From the NCBI GenBank assembly GCA_903904095.1, contig CAIVBF010000116.1, positions 1-8,429 on the forward strand: a DNA stretch of 8,429 nt, read 5' to 3'. The notes below the pieces were generated by a model. That model ran no database searches. It saw only the letters and a program-made list of their open reading frames with translations, and was not told the origin of the DNA. Source of the DNA: an uncultured bacterium. Its GTDB lineage: Bacteria > Patescibacteriota > Patescibacteriia > Patescibacteriales > UBA12465. The position numbers and the translations under genes were made by a program. Numbering within the stretch: the first letter of the stretch is position 1; each line of letters starts with the position of its first letter. Positions 1 to 6,735 of the stretch are shown in pieces.

Positions 1-2
1 GA

Positions 3-422
3 GAATACAATCACAATCTGGATGATAAGGGCCGTTTGGCAATTCCGGTTAAATTCCGAACTATTTTAAAAAAGGGAGCAGTTGTTACTAAGGGATTAGA
101 TAACTGTTTGTTTTTGTATTCAAAAGAACAATTTGATAAAATTGCTCAAAAATTTGCCGCCCTGCCTTTAAGTCAGGCCAAAGCCAGAGCTTTTGCTCGT
201 CATATGTTAGCTGGAGCTATGGAGCTGGAATTTGATAATCAAGGAAGAGTAACCTTGCCTGAATATTTACGTAAGTTTTCTGGTTTAAAGAAAAGTGTTA
301 TCGTTACCGGTCTGTATAATCATTTAGAAATTTGGGATGAAGCCGCTTGGAATATATATAAGAGTGAATCAGAGAGAAATAGCAATGCAATAGCCGAAGA
401 ATTAGGCGATTTAGGAATTTAA
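3..422 (+). CDS. mraZ: Transcriptional regulator MraZ, 5' end missing
   Basis: MraZ is a DNA-binding regulator of the division and cell wall operon, built from two AbrB/SpoVT-like half-domains that assemble into a ring. The readable part is 139 residues. Counting from the codon at position 3, the first half-domain carries DDKGR (7-11) followed by LAIPVKFR, and the second carries DNQGR (78-82) followed by VTLPEYLR; these paired D-x-x-G-R motifs are the family hallmark. The C-terminus (AEELGDLGI) also matches the family. The frame is open to the window edge, and EYNHNLDDKGR before position 36 is conserved family sequence, so the TTG at 36 is an internal Leu codon and not the start. Only about four residues should be missing (family N-termini resemble M-x-x-G-E-Y). 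It lies 9 bases before rsmH, as in most bacteria. Its promoter and MraZ operator lie outside the window. Confidence 0.95.
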   Translation, partial: EYNHNLDDKGRLAIPVKFRTILKKGAVVTKGLDNCLFLYSKEQFDKIAQKFAALPLSQAKARAFARHMLAGAMELEFDNQGRVTLPEYLRKFSGLKKSVIVTGLYNHLEIWDEAAWNIYKSESERNSNAIAEELGDLGI

Positions 423-431
423 AAAATAAAT

Positions 432-1322
432 ATGGCCTATAATCATATTCCAGTAATGTTGCCGGAAGTTCTGGAATATCTGAAGCCTCGTAAGGGGCAA
501 AAGTTTATTGATGGAACTTTGGGTGGAGCTGGTTATACCATCGCTCTGGCAAAAGCAGTCGGGAGTAATGGTTTAGTTTTAAGTACTGATTTAGATCAAT
601 TGGCAATTAGTAATGCTACTGAAAAGATAGAACAATTAAAATTAAAAAATATAGTTTTAGTTAAAGATAACTTTAAAAATTTAGCTGCGATGGTTAAGGA
701 AGAATTTCCGGTTGGTCAGAAATTTGATGGTATTGTTTTTGATCTTGGATTATCTTCGGCTCAGCTTGATGATGAAGAAAGAGGTTTCTCTTTCAAGAGC
801 TCTGGCCCATTAGATATGGCTTTTGGGACAGGAGGAGAAGTAAGTACCGAAGAAATTATTAATGAATACCCATTATTGGAATTAACTAGGATTTTTAAAG
901 AATACGGTGAGGAAAGACAGGCCTATCGATATGCCAAGGCGATTGTTGAGGCCAGAAAGTTTATTAGAATAAAGACCACGGCTGATTTAGTATCAATAAT
1001 TGAAAAAATTTTTCCTCCTCGCTTTTATCATAAGATTCATCCGGCCACTAAATTGTTTCAAGCTTTGCGGATGGAGACAAATGGTGAACTGGCTAGTCTA
1101 ACAGGGGTTTTACCAGATGCTATAAATCTTCTAAAACCGGGTGGAAAAATAGTTCTAATTTCCTTTCATAGCGGAGAAGATAGAATAGTCAAAAGATTCT
1201 TTAAGTCCAGAACAGATATTAAGATTTTAACAAAGAGACCTTTAGTTCCCGGCGATTCAGAAACTATGGCAAATCCTCGGGCTCGTAGCGCCAAATTTAG
1301 AGCGGCGCAAAAAATTAATTAG
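432..1322 (+). CDS. rsmH: 16S rRNA (cytosine(1402)-N4)-methyltransferase RsmH (MraW)
   Basis: This cytoplasmic enzyme uses S-adenosylmethionine to N4-methylate C1402 in the decoding centre of 16S rRNA. The 296-residue product has a normal length for the family. Visible hallmarks are HIPVMLPEV (5-13), the SAM-binding loop DGTLGGAG (27-34), the acidic strand end STDLD (51-55), DLGLSS-QLDD-ERGFSF (104-121), GPLDM (125-129), FQALR (209-213), ISFHS-EDRIVKRF (243-257) and the C-terminal NPRARSAKFR (281-290). Some usually conserved positions differ: GGHS is GGAGYT, FHSLED is FHSGED, and RI-VNDEL is RMETNGEL. The core fold motifs are intact, so I expect an active enzyme. The ATG at 432 follows mraZ by 9 bases with no Shine-Dalgarno sequence; the N-terminal match to the family fixes this start. 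Confidence 0.96.
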   Translation: MAYNHIPVMLPEVLEYLKPRKGQKFIDGTLGGAGYTIALAKAVGSNGLVLSTDLDQLAISNATEKIEQLKLKNIVLVKDNFKNLAAMVKEEFPVGQKFDGIVFDLGLSSAQLDDEERGFSFKSSGPLDMAFGTGGEVSTEEIINEYPLLELTRIFKEYGEERQAYRYAKAIVEARKFIRIKTTADLVSIIEKIFPPRFYHKIHPATKLFQALRMETNGELASLTGVLPDAINLLKPGGKIVLISFHSGEDRIVKRFFKSRTDIKILTKRPLVPGDSETMANPRARSAKFRAAQKIN

Positions 1323-1356
1323 ATAATTTTTAAATTAACATAATTTATTTTAATTT

Positions 1357-1698
1357 ATGACTAAGATAGTCAATGCTTACAGTTCTAGAATAAAGCCAGT
1401 TTCAAAGGGTTTTAGGATAGATCTGAAGAAAATTAATATTAGCATTTTTTCTATTTTATCTGTATTAGGAATTTTTTATCTTGTCTCAATTAGTGATTTA
1501 ACGGTTAAGGGTTTCGCCTTGCAGGAATTAAAATCGCAGGCCGATTCTATTAGTAATGAAAAATTGCTTAATGAAGAAAAAATTAATAAATTACAATCTT
1601 ATTATTATTTAAGTTCCAGAACTAAAGATCTAAACATGGTGGCGATAGGCGATATTGAATATTTAAACAAAAATGCCACCGCTTTAGCTAAAAAATAA
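1357..1698 (+). CDS. ftsL: FtsL-like cell division membrane protein
   Basis: This is a 113-residue single-pass membrane protein between rsmH and the class B PBP gene, the classical position of ftsL. Residues 1-26 form a basic cytoplasmic tail, about 27-46 are a hydrophobic transmembrane helix (INISIFSILSVLGIFYLV region), and about 50-88 form a charged heptad-like helix suited to a coiled coil. The segment SSRTKDLNMVAIGDIEYL (86-103) resembles the 'region after the coiled coil' of FtsL/FtsB/DivIC, where a short helix is followed by a G/N-M-V turn. In known systems FtsL pairs with FtsB and activates the FtsWI septal synthase in the periplasmic or extracellular space. Primary sequence is poorly conserved in this family, so the name rests mainly on topology and gene order. 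It could instead be named a DivIC/FtsB-type septum protein. It is 34 bases after rsmH and 9 bases before the PBP gene. Confidence 0.75.
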   Translation: MTKIVNAYSSRIKPVSKGFRIDLKKINISIFSILSVLGIFYLVSISDLTVKGFALQELKSQADSISNEKLLNEEKINKLQSYYYLSSRTKDLNMVAIGDIEYLNKNATALAKK

Positions 1699-1707
1699 AT
1701 ATTTCTT

Positions 1708-3666
1708 ATGTGGCGTGACAAGGCTAAGATAATCTATTCCGGTAAAGTTAAGGACAATAATAATCGCTTACGTTTAGTAGTTGCGATTGTTTTTTTATTA
1801 GCTGGGTCATTGATTTATAAACTATTTAATGTTCAGATTACTCAGTGTGATTGGTATACCGCTTTAGCTTCTTCGCAACATCAGATATACAGTAAATTAA
1901 AACCCGACCGCGGTCAGATATATTTAAAGGAAAAAATTGATAATCAAGAAAAATTTTATCCGATCGCTACTAATAAAGACTTTGCTTTTCTATATGCCGT
2001 GCCAAAAGATATTAGTGATCCGGCCCTGATGGCTGAAAAAGTTTATGAATATTTTGATAAGCCTTTTAATAGAAGCACTGAGGTCGTTTCAAGCAGTACT
2101 AGTTCTGCAACTGAGACAAGTCTGATTAGTGTTAGTAAAGAAGAAAAAATTACTGATTATTTAAAACACCTAGATAAACCAGATGACCCTTATGAACCTT
2201 TAAAGAATAAGATTAGTACTGATGAATTACTCGGTTTTTATGCTTCGCTTATAACTAGTACCTCTAGTCCGATAACAGCCAATGATTTAGATATAAAAGA
2301 TGAAAAAGTCATTTATAAAAATGCTAGTTCAACGGCTGGAGCGGAAGTGAAAATTCCCGGTTTTGGATTTGATTTTAAGAACTACCGCTATTATCCAGAA
2401 AATGAAATTGGTTCTCAATTGCTTGGCTATGTTAGTTATATAGATGAGGAAGAAAAGGGTCATTATGGTCTTGAGGAATTTTTTAATGATGATTTATATG
2501 GCAAATTTGGTTCGGTAAAAACTGAAAGAGGAGCTAAGACCGACATGATGATTGTTAACGATCGTGAATATATTAAACCAGAGAATGGTAGCGATTTAGT
2601 TTTAACTATTGATCGTAATATTGAATTTTTTGCTTGCGAAAAACTTAAGGAAACAGTTAAAAAGCATGGCGCTTCGGGCGGTTCGGTAATTATTGTCAGC
2701 CCAAAAACCGGCGCGATTATTGCTATGTGTTCTGAGCCAAGTTTTGATCCTAATAATTACAATAATGTTAAAGATATAAGTGTATTTAATAACCCATCTA
2801 TTTTTTATCAGTACGAGCCTGGTTCCGTTTTTAAAGTCGTCACGATGGCAATCGCGATTGATCAAGGTAAAGTTTCTCCCACTACGACCTATAAAGATGG
2901 CGGAGAAATCATGATTCCAGGCTGGAATAAGCCGATACGAAATTCTGATTTTTCAACTTTTGGCGGCCATGGCGTTGTTGATATGAACACAGTTCTAGAT
3001 TATTCTCTAAATACTGGAGCGGTTTTTGCCATGAGACAAGTAGGGCCAAAAATTTTTGCCGACTATGTTAAGAACTTTGGTTTTGGTGAAAGAACGGGGA
3101 TTGAACTCGGTTCCGAAAGTCCTGGTAATATCCGCAATTTATTTCAAAATAAGGTGAAGGAAATTGATGCGGCTACAGCTTCTTTTGGGCAAGGTATTGC
3201 CGTTACGCCTCTGCAGATGATTATGCCGTATCAGGCGATAGCAAATCATGGGGTTCTTATGAAACCGTATATTGTTGATGCGATTATTCATCCGGACGGT
3301 AAAACAGAAGTAACTGTTCCCAAACAAGTTCATAGAGTAATATCCGAAAAAACAGCCGCGACCATTTCGGCTATGTTAGTTAATGTTGTTGAGAATGGTC
3401 ATGCTAAAAAAGCTCATATTGACGGTTATTATCTTGGTGGTAAGACCGGGACAGCCCAAGTTGCTACTAGTGGCGGTTATAGTACTAGTGATTATATTCA
3501 CACATTCATCGGCATTGGTCCGATTGATAATCCCGCTTTTGTTATGTTGACTAAAATTGACCGGCCCAAGGATGTTCAATATGCCGAGGGTTCAGCCCTG
3601 CCTCTATGGAGAGATATTGCTGATTTCATGTTGAAATATTATCAAATTCCTAAAACTAGAAAATAA
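1708..3666 (+). CDS. ftsI: Class B penicillin-binding protein (FtsI/PBP2 type transpeptidase)
   Basis: This is a D,D-transpeptidase that cross-links peptidoglycan outside the membrane, probably at the septum given its place after ftsL. The 652-residue protein has a short basic cytoplasmic N-terminus and one membrane anchor at about 22-40. The dimerisation/pedestal domain begins with PDRGQIY (67-72). The transpeptidase domain runs from about 295 to the end. All three catalytic motifs are present: SVFK (nucleophile S373, K376), SLN (433-435) and KTG (579-581). Supporting class B signatures are YEPGS (369-373), SFGQGIAVTPLQM (492-504) and FIGIGPIDNPAFVML (600-614). There is no PASTA domain and no glycosyltransferase domain. 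The pedestal carries an additional stretch of roughly 100 residues with Ser/Thr-rich low-complexity parts (about 121-143, 182-189 and 206-211). The protein is somewhat longer than E. coli FtsI. The start at 1708 places a short basic tail before the anchor as expected. Confidence 0.94.
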   Translation: MWRDKAKIIYSGKVKDNNNRLRLVVAIVFLLAGSLIYKLFNVQITQCDWYTALASSQHQIYSKLKPDRGQIYLKEKIDNQEKFYPIATNKDFAFLYAVPKDISDPALMAEKVYEYFDKPFNRSTEVVSSSTSSATETSLISVSKEEKITDYLKHLDKPDDPYEPLKNKISTDELLGFYASLITSTSSPITANDLDIKDEKVIYKNASSTAGAEVKIPGFGFDFKNYRYYPENEIGSQLLGYVSYIDEEEKGHYGLEEFFNDDLYGKFGSVKTERGAKTDMMIVNDREYIKPENGSDLVLTIDRNIEFFACEKLKETVKKHGASGGSVIIVSPKTGAIIAMCSEPSFDPNNYNNVKDISVFNNPSIFYQYEPGSVFKVVTMAIAIDQGKVSPTTTYKDGGEIMIPGWNKPIRNSDFSTFGGHGVVDMNTVLDYSLNTGAVFAMRQVGPKIFADYVKNFGFGERTGIELGSESPGNIRNLFQNKVKEIDAATASFGQGIAVTPLQMIMPYQAIANHGVLMKPYIVDAIIHPDGKTEVTVPKQVHRVISEKTAATISAMLVNVVENGHAKKAHIDGYYLGGKTGTAQVATSGGYSTSDYIHTFIGIGPIDNPAFVMLTKIDRPKDVQYAEGSALPLWRDIADFMLKYYQIPKTRK

Positions 3667-3674
3667 ATTTTTGT

Positions 3675-3691
3675 TATTCTGTTATAGAATA
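3675..3691. repeat. Short perfect inverted repeat before the murF-like gene
   Basis: TATTCT and AGAATA are perfect 6-bp inverted arms around the 5-base spacer GTTAT, in the 32-base gap before the ATG at 3699. No T-tract follows, so it is not a normal intrinsic terminator. The same bases hold TGT-TATAGA (3680-3688), an extended -10-like string that would start a transcript only a few bases before the ATG; no -35 box is evident. In such AT-rich DNA either reading may be chance. Confidence 0.3.
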
Positions 3692-3698
3692 TTAAAAT

Positions 3699-4982
3699 AT
3701 GCGTAGACTCTTGCGATTAAAATTAAAAATTTGGTCTAAACTGATTCTTAGAAGATATCAGCCTATTATTATTGGCATTACCGGCTCTATTGGGAAAACC
3801 AGTGCCAAAGATGCAATTGTTAGAGTATTAGAGGGAAAAATATCTTCGCGAGCTAGCTCTAAAAATTATAATAATGAAATTGGCGTTCCCCTTACTATTA
3901 TTGGAGTTGATTCACCGGGTAAAAATATTTTCGGATGGATTAATGTCGGTCTCAAAGCGATAAAGCTAATTTTGAAAAAAGATGAAAAGTATCCTCGTGT
4001 TTTGATCTTGGAAATGGGGGTTGATAGGCCGGGAGATCTTAATTATTTAACTAACATCGCTCCTGTTAATGTAGCTTTGGTTACGGCAGTTAGCTATTCC
4101 CACTTAGAATATTTTGGCAGTTTGAATAACATTAAAAAAGAAAAACAAGTTTTAATTGAGAAGCTTGATAGTAAAGGATTAGCTATTTTGAACTACGATA
4201 ATGAATCAACCAGGGAAATGGTTAGTGTTAGCAAGTCCAGGGTCATAACTTACGGCCTTTCTAAGGGAGCTGATTTGCAAGCCCAGGACATCATTTATAA
4301 TTTCAGTAGGGGAAATTATGAATTAGATGGAATTAATTTTAAATTGAGCTATAAGGGTTCCATTGTGCCGGTTAATATGAAGAATGTTCTGAGTGAATCT
4401 TCTATTTATGCCGCTTTAGCCGCTACGGCCGTGGGGATTTATTTTGATCTTAATTTAGTAGATATTGCTAAATCACTGAATGATTTTGTCTTACCTCGTG
4501 GCCGAATGAATCTTTTGCCTGGAATCAAAAATACTTTTGTTATTGACGATACTTATAATTCATCCCCCGAGGCTGCTTTGGCGGCTATAGATATCTTAAG
4601 TAGAGTTAAGATTGATGATAAATCATCAAAATACGCTGTTTTAGGAGAGATGCTTGAAATAGGGCATTATACTGAAGAAGGGCATCGTCTAGTAGGCTCT
4701 AAGGTATTTGAAGGTAATATTGATTATTTAATAGCCGTTTCGGAAAAATCCCGTGATTTTGTTCGTGGTGCTGTTGAGGCAGGGATGGCCGCTGATAATG
4801 TTTTTTATTTTGATGCCCCTGAAGAAGCTGCTAGTTTTTTAAAAGACAGGATTAGAACTGGCGACCTTTTACTTGTTAAGGGTTCACAGGGGGCCCACAT
4901 GGAAAAAGTTGTTAAAGAGTTAATGGCTGAACCAGAAAAAGCGGAACAGTTATTAGTTAGACAGGGTAAAGAATGGCTGTAG
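3699..4982 (+). CDS. murF: MurF-type Mur ligase lacking the usual N-terminal domain
   Basis: The likely role is ATP-dependent ligation of D-Ala-D-Ala to UDP-MurNAc-tripeptide in the cytoplasm, the last soluble step of precursor assembly. The 427-residue protein shows the Mur ligase central domain with P-loop TGSIGKT (28-34), NYNNEIGVPLT (56-66), LEMG (104-107), SHLEYFGS (134-141) and an aligned Lys (149) where the family carries the carbamylated lysine. The C-terminal domain shows DDTYNSSPEA (283-292), VLGEMLEIG (314-322), a conserved His (329) and LLVKGSQGAHMEKV (391-404). These match MurF better than MurC, MurD or MurE. The P-loop normally lies near residue 107 in E. coli MurF; here it starts near residue 28, so the UDP-sugar-binding N-terminal domain is absent and is replaced by a short basic-hydrophobic segment. 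About 20 extra residues, partly hydrophobic, lie between IIGV (67-70) and EMG. Other Mur-like ligases cannot be excluded for the exact substrate. The ATG at 3699 is 32 bases after ftsI, with no Shine-Dalgarno. Confidence 0.85.
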   Translation: MRRLLRLKLKIWSKLILRRYQPIIIGITGSIGKTSAKDAIVRVLEGKISSRASSKNYNNEIGVPLTIIGVDSPGKNIFGWINVGLKAIKLILKKDEKYPRVLILEMGVDRPGDLNYLTNIAPVNVALVTAVSYSHLEYFGSLNNIKKEKQVLIEKLDSKGLAILNYDNESTREMVSVSKSRVITYGLSKGADLQAQDIIYNFSRGNYELDGINFKLSYKGSIVPVNMKNVLSESSIYAALAATAVGIYFDLNLVDIAKSLNDFVLPRGRMNLLPGIKNTFVIDDTYNSSPEAALAAIDILSRVKIDDKSSKYAVLGEMLEIGHYTEEGHRLVGSKVFEGNIDYLIAVSEKSRDFVRGAVEAGMAADNVFYFDAPEEAASFLKDRIRTGDLLLVKGSQGAHMEKVVKELMAEPEKAEQLLVRQGKEWL

Positions 4983-5023
4983 TTTATTAATCTAAAATAA
5001 ATAACTAAAATTTATTATAATGG

Positions 5024-5054
5024 TGAGCGAATTTGTTTTTTGCTCATTTTTTTT
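5024..5054 (+). terminator. Intrinsic terminator after the dcw segment
   Basis: TGAGCGAA (5024-5031) can pair with TTTGCTCA (5039-5046) as an 8-bp stem with one G-U pair and a 7-base loop, directly followed by eight T residues (5047-5054) and a further T-rich run. It begins 41 bases after the murF-like stop codon and would end the mraZ-murF transcript. The stem is moderate in strength, but the long T-tract is a strong sign. Confidence 0.75.
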
Positions 5055-5066
5055 ATTTTTAAAATT

Positions 5067-5075
5067 TGTTATACT
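5067..5075 (+). promoter_or_regulatory. Probable extended -10 promoter of rmlD
   Basis: TGT followed by TATACT (5070-5075) is an extended -10 element with five of six bases matching TATAAT. At 17 bases upstream the -35 position is occupied by the T-tract of the preceding terminator (TTTTTT), so there is no good -35 box. Transcription would begin around 5082, right at the ATG at 5083, predicting a leaderless or almost leaderless message. A new promoter is expected here because a terminator separates rmlD from the upstream block. Confidence 0.45.
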
Positions 5076-5082
5076 GATTTAT

Positions 5083-5940
5083 ATGTCTATTCTTATCCTT
5101 GGTGGCCGAGGTAATCTCGGGTCGCAACTCACAAAGATTTTTAAAGCTGATCATGAGACCATCTCTTTAGATAAAGAGGATCTTGATGTTTTAGATTTTC
5201 CGCTTTTAAGTTCAATGATACAAAATACTAAGCCTAGCTTAATTATTAATACGGTCGCTTATAATGCTGTTGATAAATGTGAAGACCCCGTTGAATATAA
5301 GTTGGCCTTGAAATTGAATCAAGAATTGCCCGGAGTTTTAGCTGATTTAGCGTTAGAGACTGGCGCTACTCTAATTCATTATTCAAGCGATTATGTTTTT
5401 AATGGCATTCCAGAAAAAATAGAATTCTCAGAGACGGACACGCCTAATCCGGTTAACAAATATGGTCAGAGTAAGTTCTTCGGTGAAAGAGAAATCATAA
5501 AAAGAGGCGAGATTGGTCTAAATTATTATCTGATTAGAACTTCAAAATTATTTGGCCCTAAAGGTGAGAGTGATAATGCAAAACCAAGTTTTTTTGACAT
5601 AATGCTTAATTTAGCTCAAGATAATAAGGAAATATCCGTTGTTAATGAAGAATTAAGCTGTTTTACTTACACAAATGATTTGGCCGAGGCGACTAAAAGA
5701 CTATGGGAGTTAGAGATGGAATCTGGAATTTATCACCTTATTAATGAGGGGGAAGCGACTTGGGCTGATGGAGTTATTGAATTGTTTAGAATTAAAAAAA
5801 TAAATGCTTTTCTTAAAATGGTTAGGAGCGAAAATCTGTTGCGCCCGGCTCGCCGCCCAAAATATTCAGTTTTAAAAAACACTAAGCTTAAGAAATTAAG
5901 AAATTGGAAATTAGCTTTAAGAGAGTATTTAGAAAAATAA
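5083..5940 (+). CDS. rmlD: dTDP-4-dehydrorhamnose reductase (RmlD family)
   Basis: RmlD performs the last step of dTDP-L-rhamnose synthesis, the NAD(P)H reduction of dTDP-4-dehydro-L-rhamnose in the cytoplasm. From the ATG at 5083 the product is 285 residues, normal for the family. It has the Rossmann motif GGRGNLG (7-13) right after the first beta strand, NTVAYNAVDKCE (56-67), YSSDYVFNG (100-108), the catalytic Y-x-x-x-K pair Y127/K131 within KYGQSK, the strand IRTSKLFGP (151-159), and the C-terminal family motif RPARRPKYSVLKNTKL (254-269). An in-frame ATG at 5020 would add 21 residues (hydrophobic, encoded by the terminator hairpin and T-tract) before the Rossmann strand, so I reject it. 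The gene next to it is rmlA, supporting the rhamnose assignment. A related sugar-nucleotide reductase of the same SDR family is the main alternative. Confidence 0.9.
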   Translation: MSILILGGRGNLGSQLTKIFKADHETISLDKEDLDVLDFPLLSSMIQNTKPSLIINTVAYNAVDKCEDPVEYKLALKLNQELPGVLADLALETGATLIHYSSDYVFNGIPEKIEFSETDTPNPVNKYGQSKFFGEREIIKRGEIGLNYYLIRTSKLFGPKGESDNAKPSFFDIMLNLAQDNKEISVVNEELSCFTYTNDLAEATKRLWELEMESGIYHLINEGEATWADGVIELFRIKKINAFLKMVRSENLLRPARRPKYSVLKNTKLKKLRNWKLALREYLEK

Positions 5941-5966
5941 ATTTTTAAAATTCATTTATAAATAAT

Positions 5967-6692
5967 ATGAGAGGAATTATATTATCAGGTGGATCGGGGA
6001 CCAGACTTAGGCCACTCACTAAAATTACTAGCAAACAGTTATTACCTGTTTATCATCGGCCGATGATTTATTACCCCCTAAACACTCTTATCAAAGCTGG
6101 CATAAAAGAAATTTTGATTATTGTTGCTCCAGAAAGCGCTGGCGATTACTTAAATCTGCTCGGTTCGGGAAAAGAATTTGGGGTTAAATTTACCTATGAA
6201 ATTCAAGATAAACCGGAGGGTTTAGCCCAAGCCTTTATTATTGGTGAGAATTTTATTGACAAAGAAGATGTTGTCATGATTTTGGGCGATAATATATTTG
6301 AAGATGATTTCTCGGAAGAGATAAAAAGTTTTAAAGGCGGCGCGAAAATATTTGCTAAAAAAGTACCCGACCCAGAGAGATTCGGGGTTGTTAAGTTTGA
6401 TAGTAACTTAAAAGCAGAAAAAATTATTGAAAAACCAGTTGAATATTTAAGCAATTTTGCTGTGACCGGACTTTATATTTATGATAAGCGGGTTGTTGAA
6501 ATCGCTAAAACGATGAAACCGAGCGAAAGGGGAGAGCTAGAGATTACTTCTGTTAATAATATTTATTTGGAGAAAGGAGAATTAGAGGTGGCTATGGTTA
6601 ACGGAGAATGGCTTGATGCGGGAACTTTTGACAGTCTTCTAAAAGCTCAAAATTTTGCTAAAGAGAAATTGGCGGCGAAAATGATAATCTAA
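5967..6692 (+). CDS. rmlA: Glucose-1-phosphate thymidylyltransferase, short form (RmlA)
   Basis: RmlA joins glucose-1-phosphate and dTTP to give dTDP-glucose and pyrophosphate, the first step towards dTDP-L-rhamnose. The 241-residue protein contains the nucleotidyltransferase signature GGSGTRLRPLT (8-18), SKQLLPVY (22-29) with the usual Gln, GLAQAF (85-90), the metal-binding LGDNIF (106-111), ERFGVVKFD (137-145), EKP (155-157), NFAVTGLYIYD (163-173), RGELEIT (188-194) and WLDAGT (215-220). These favour the thymidylyltransferase over UTP- or CTP-using relatives. It ends soon after the WLDAGT motif, about 50 residues shorter than E. coli RmlA (about 290). It therefore lacks the C-terminal extension that contributes to the feedback site in the long form. 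It follows rmlD by 26 bases, has no Shine-Dalgarno, and is closed by a strong terminator. Confidence 0.93.
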   Translation: MRGIILSGGSGTRLRPLTKITSKQLLPVYHRPMIYYPLNTLIKAGIKEILIIVAPESAGDYLNLLGSGKEFGVKFTYEIQDKPEGLAQAFIIGENFIDKEDVVMILGDNIFEDDFSEEIKSFKGGAKIFAKKVPDPERFGVVKFDSNLKAEKIIEKPVEYLSNFAVTGLYIYDKRVVEIAKTMKPSERGELEITSVNNIYLEKGELEVAMVNGEWLDAGTFDSLLKAQNFAKEKLAAKMII

Positions 6693-6697
6693 AAAAT

Positions 6698-6722
6698 AAA
6701 CCGACCGCTTACGGTCGGTTTT
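6698..6722 (+). terminator. Intrinsic terminator after rmlA
   Basis: AAACCGACCG (6698-6707) and CGGTCGGTTT (6712-6721) form a perfect 10-bp stem with the tetraloop CTTA, followed by a short T-run and more T residues at 6727-6730. It starts 5 bases after the rmlA stop codon. It is the most GC-rich stem in any intergenic gap of the window. Because the hairpin is symmetric and flanked by A residues upstream, it might also act on the other strand, but no gene on that strand needs it. Confidence 0.9.
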
Positions 6723-6735
6723 AAGATTTTCCATT

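Noticed and set aside
36..422. MraZ starting at the TTG at position 36
   Set aside because: The frame continues upstream with conserved MraZ residues (EYNHNLDDKG), so this TTG encodes the Leu of the GRLAIP motif; the true start is outside the window.
2602..2865. Antisense open frame inside the PBP gene (87 codons)
   Set aside because: It overlaps the catalytic domain coding region fully and its product has no recognisable motif; it is a shadow frame. The same holds for 3139-3333 and 3376-3579 on the minus strand.
5016..5021. Perfect TATAAT after the murF-like gene
   Set aside because: No -35 box or extended TG is present and transcription would begin inside the terminator hairpin; probably chance in AT-rich DNA.
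5020..5082. 21-residue N-terminal extension of RmlD from the ATG at 5020
   Set aside because: It is encoded by the terminator hairpin and T-tract, and the Rossmann strand begins directly after the ATG at 5083.
6203..6454. Antisense open frame inside rmlA (83 codons)
   Set aside because: It lies fully within a well-supported gene and its Ser-rich product shows no domain. The minus-strand frame at 7131-7340 in the glycosyltransferase gene is rejected for the same reason.
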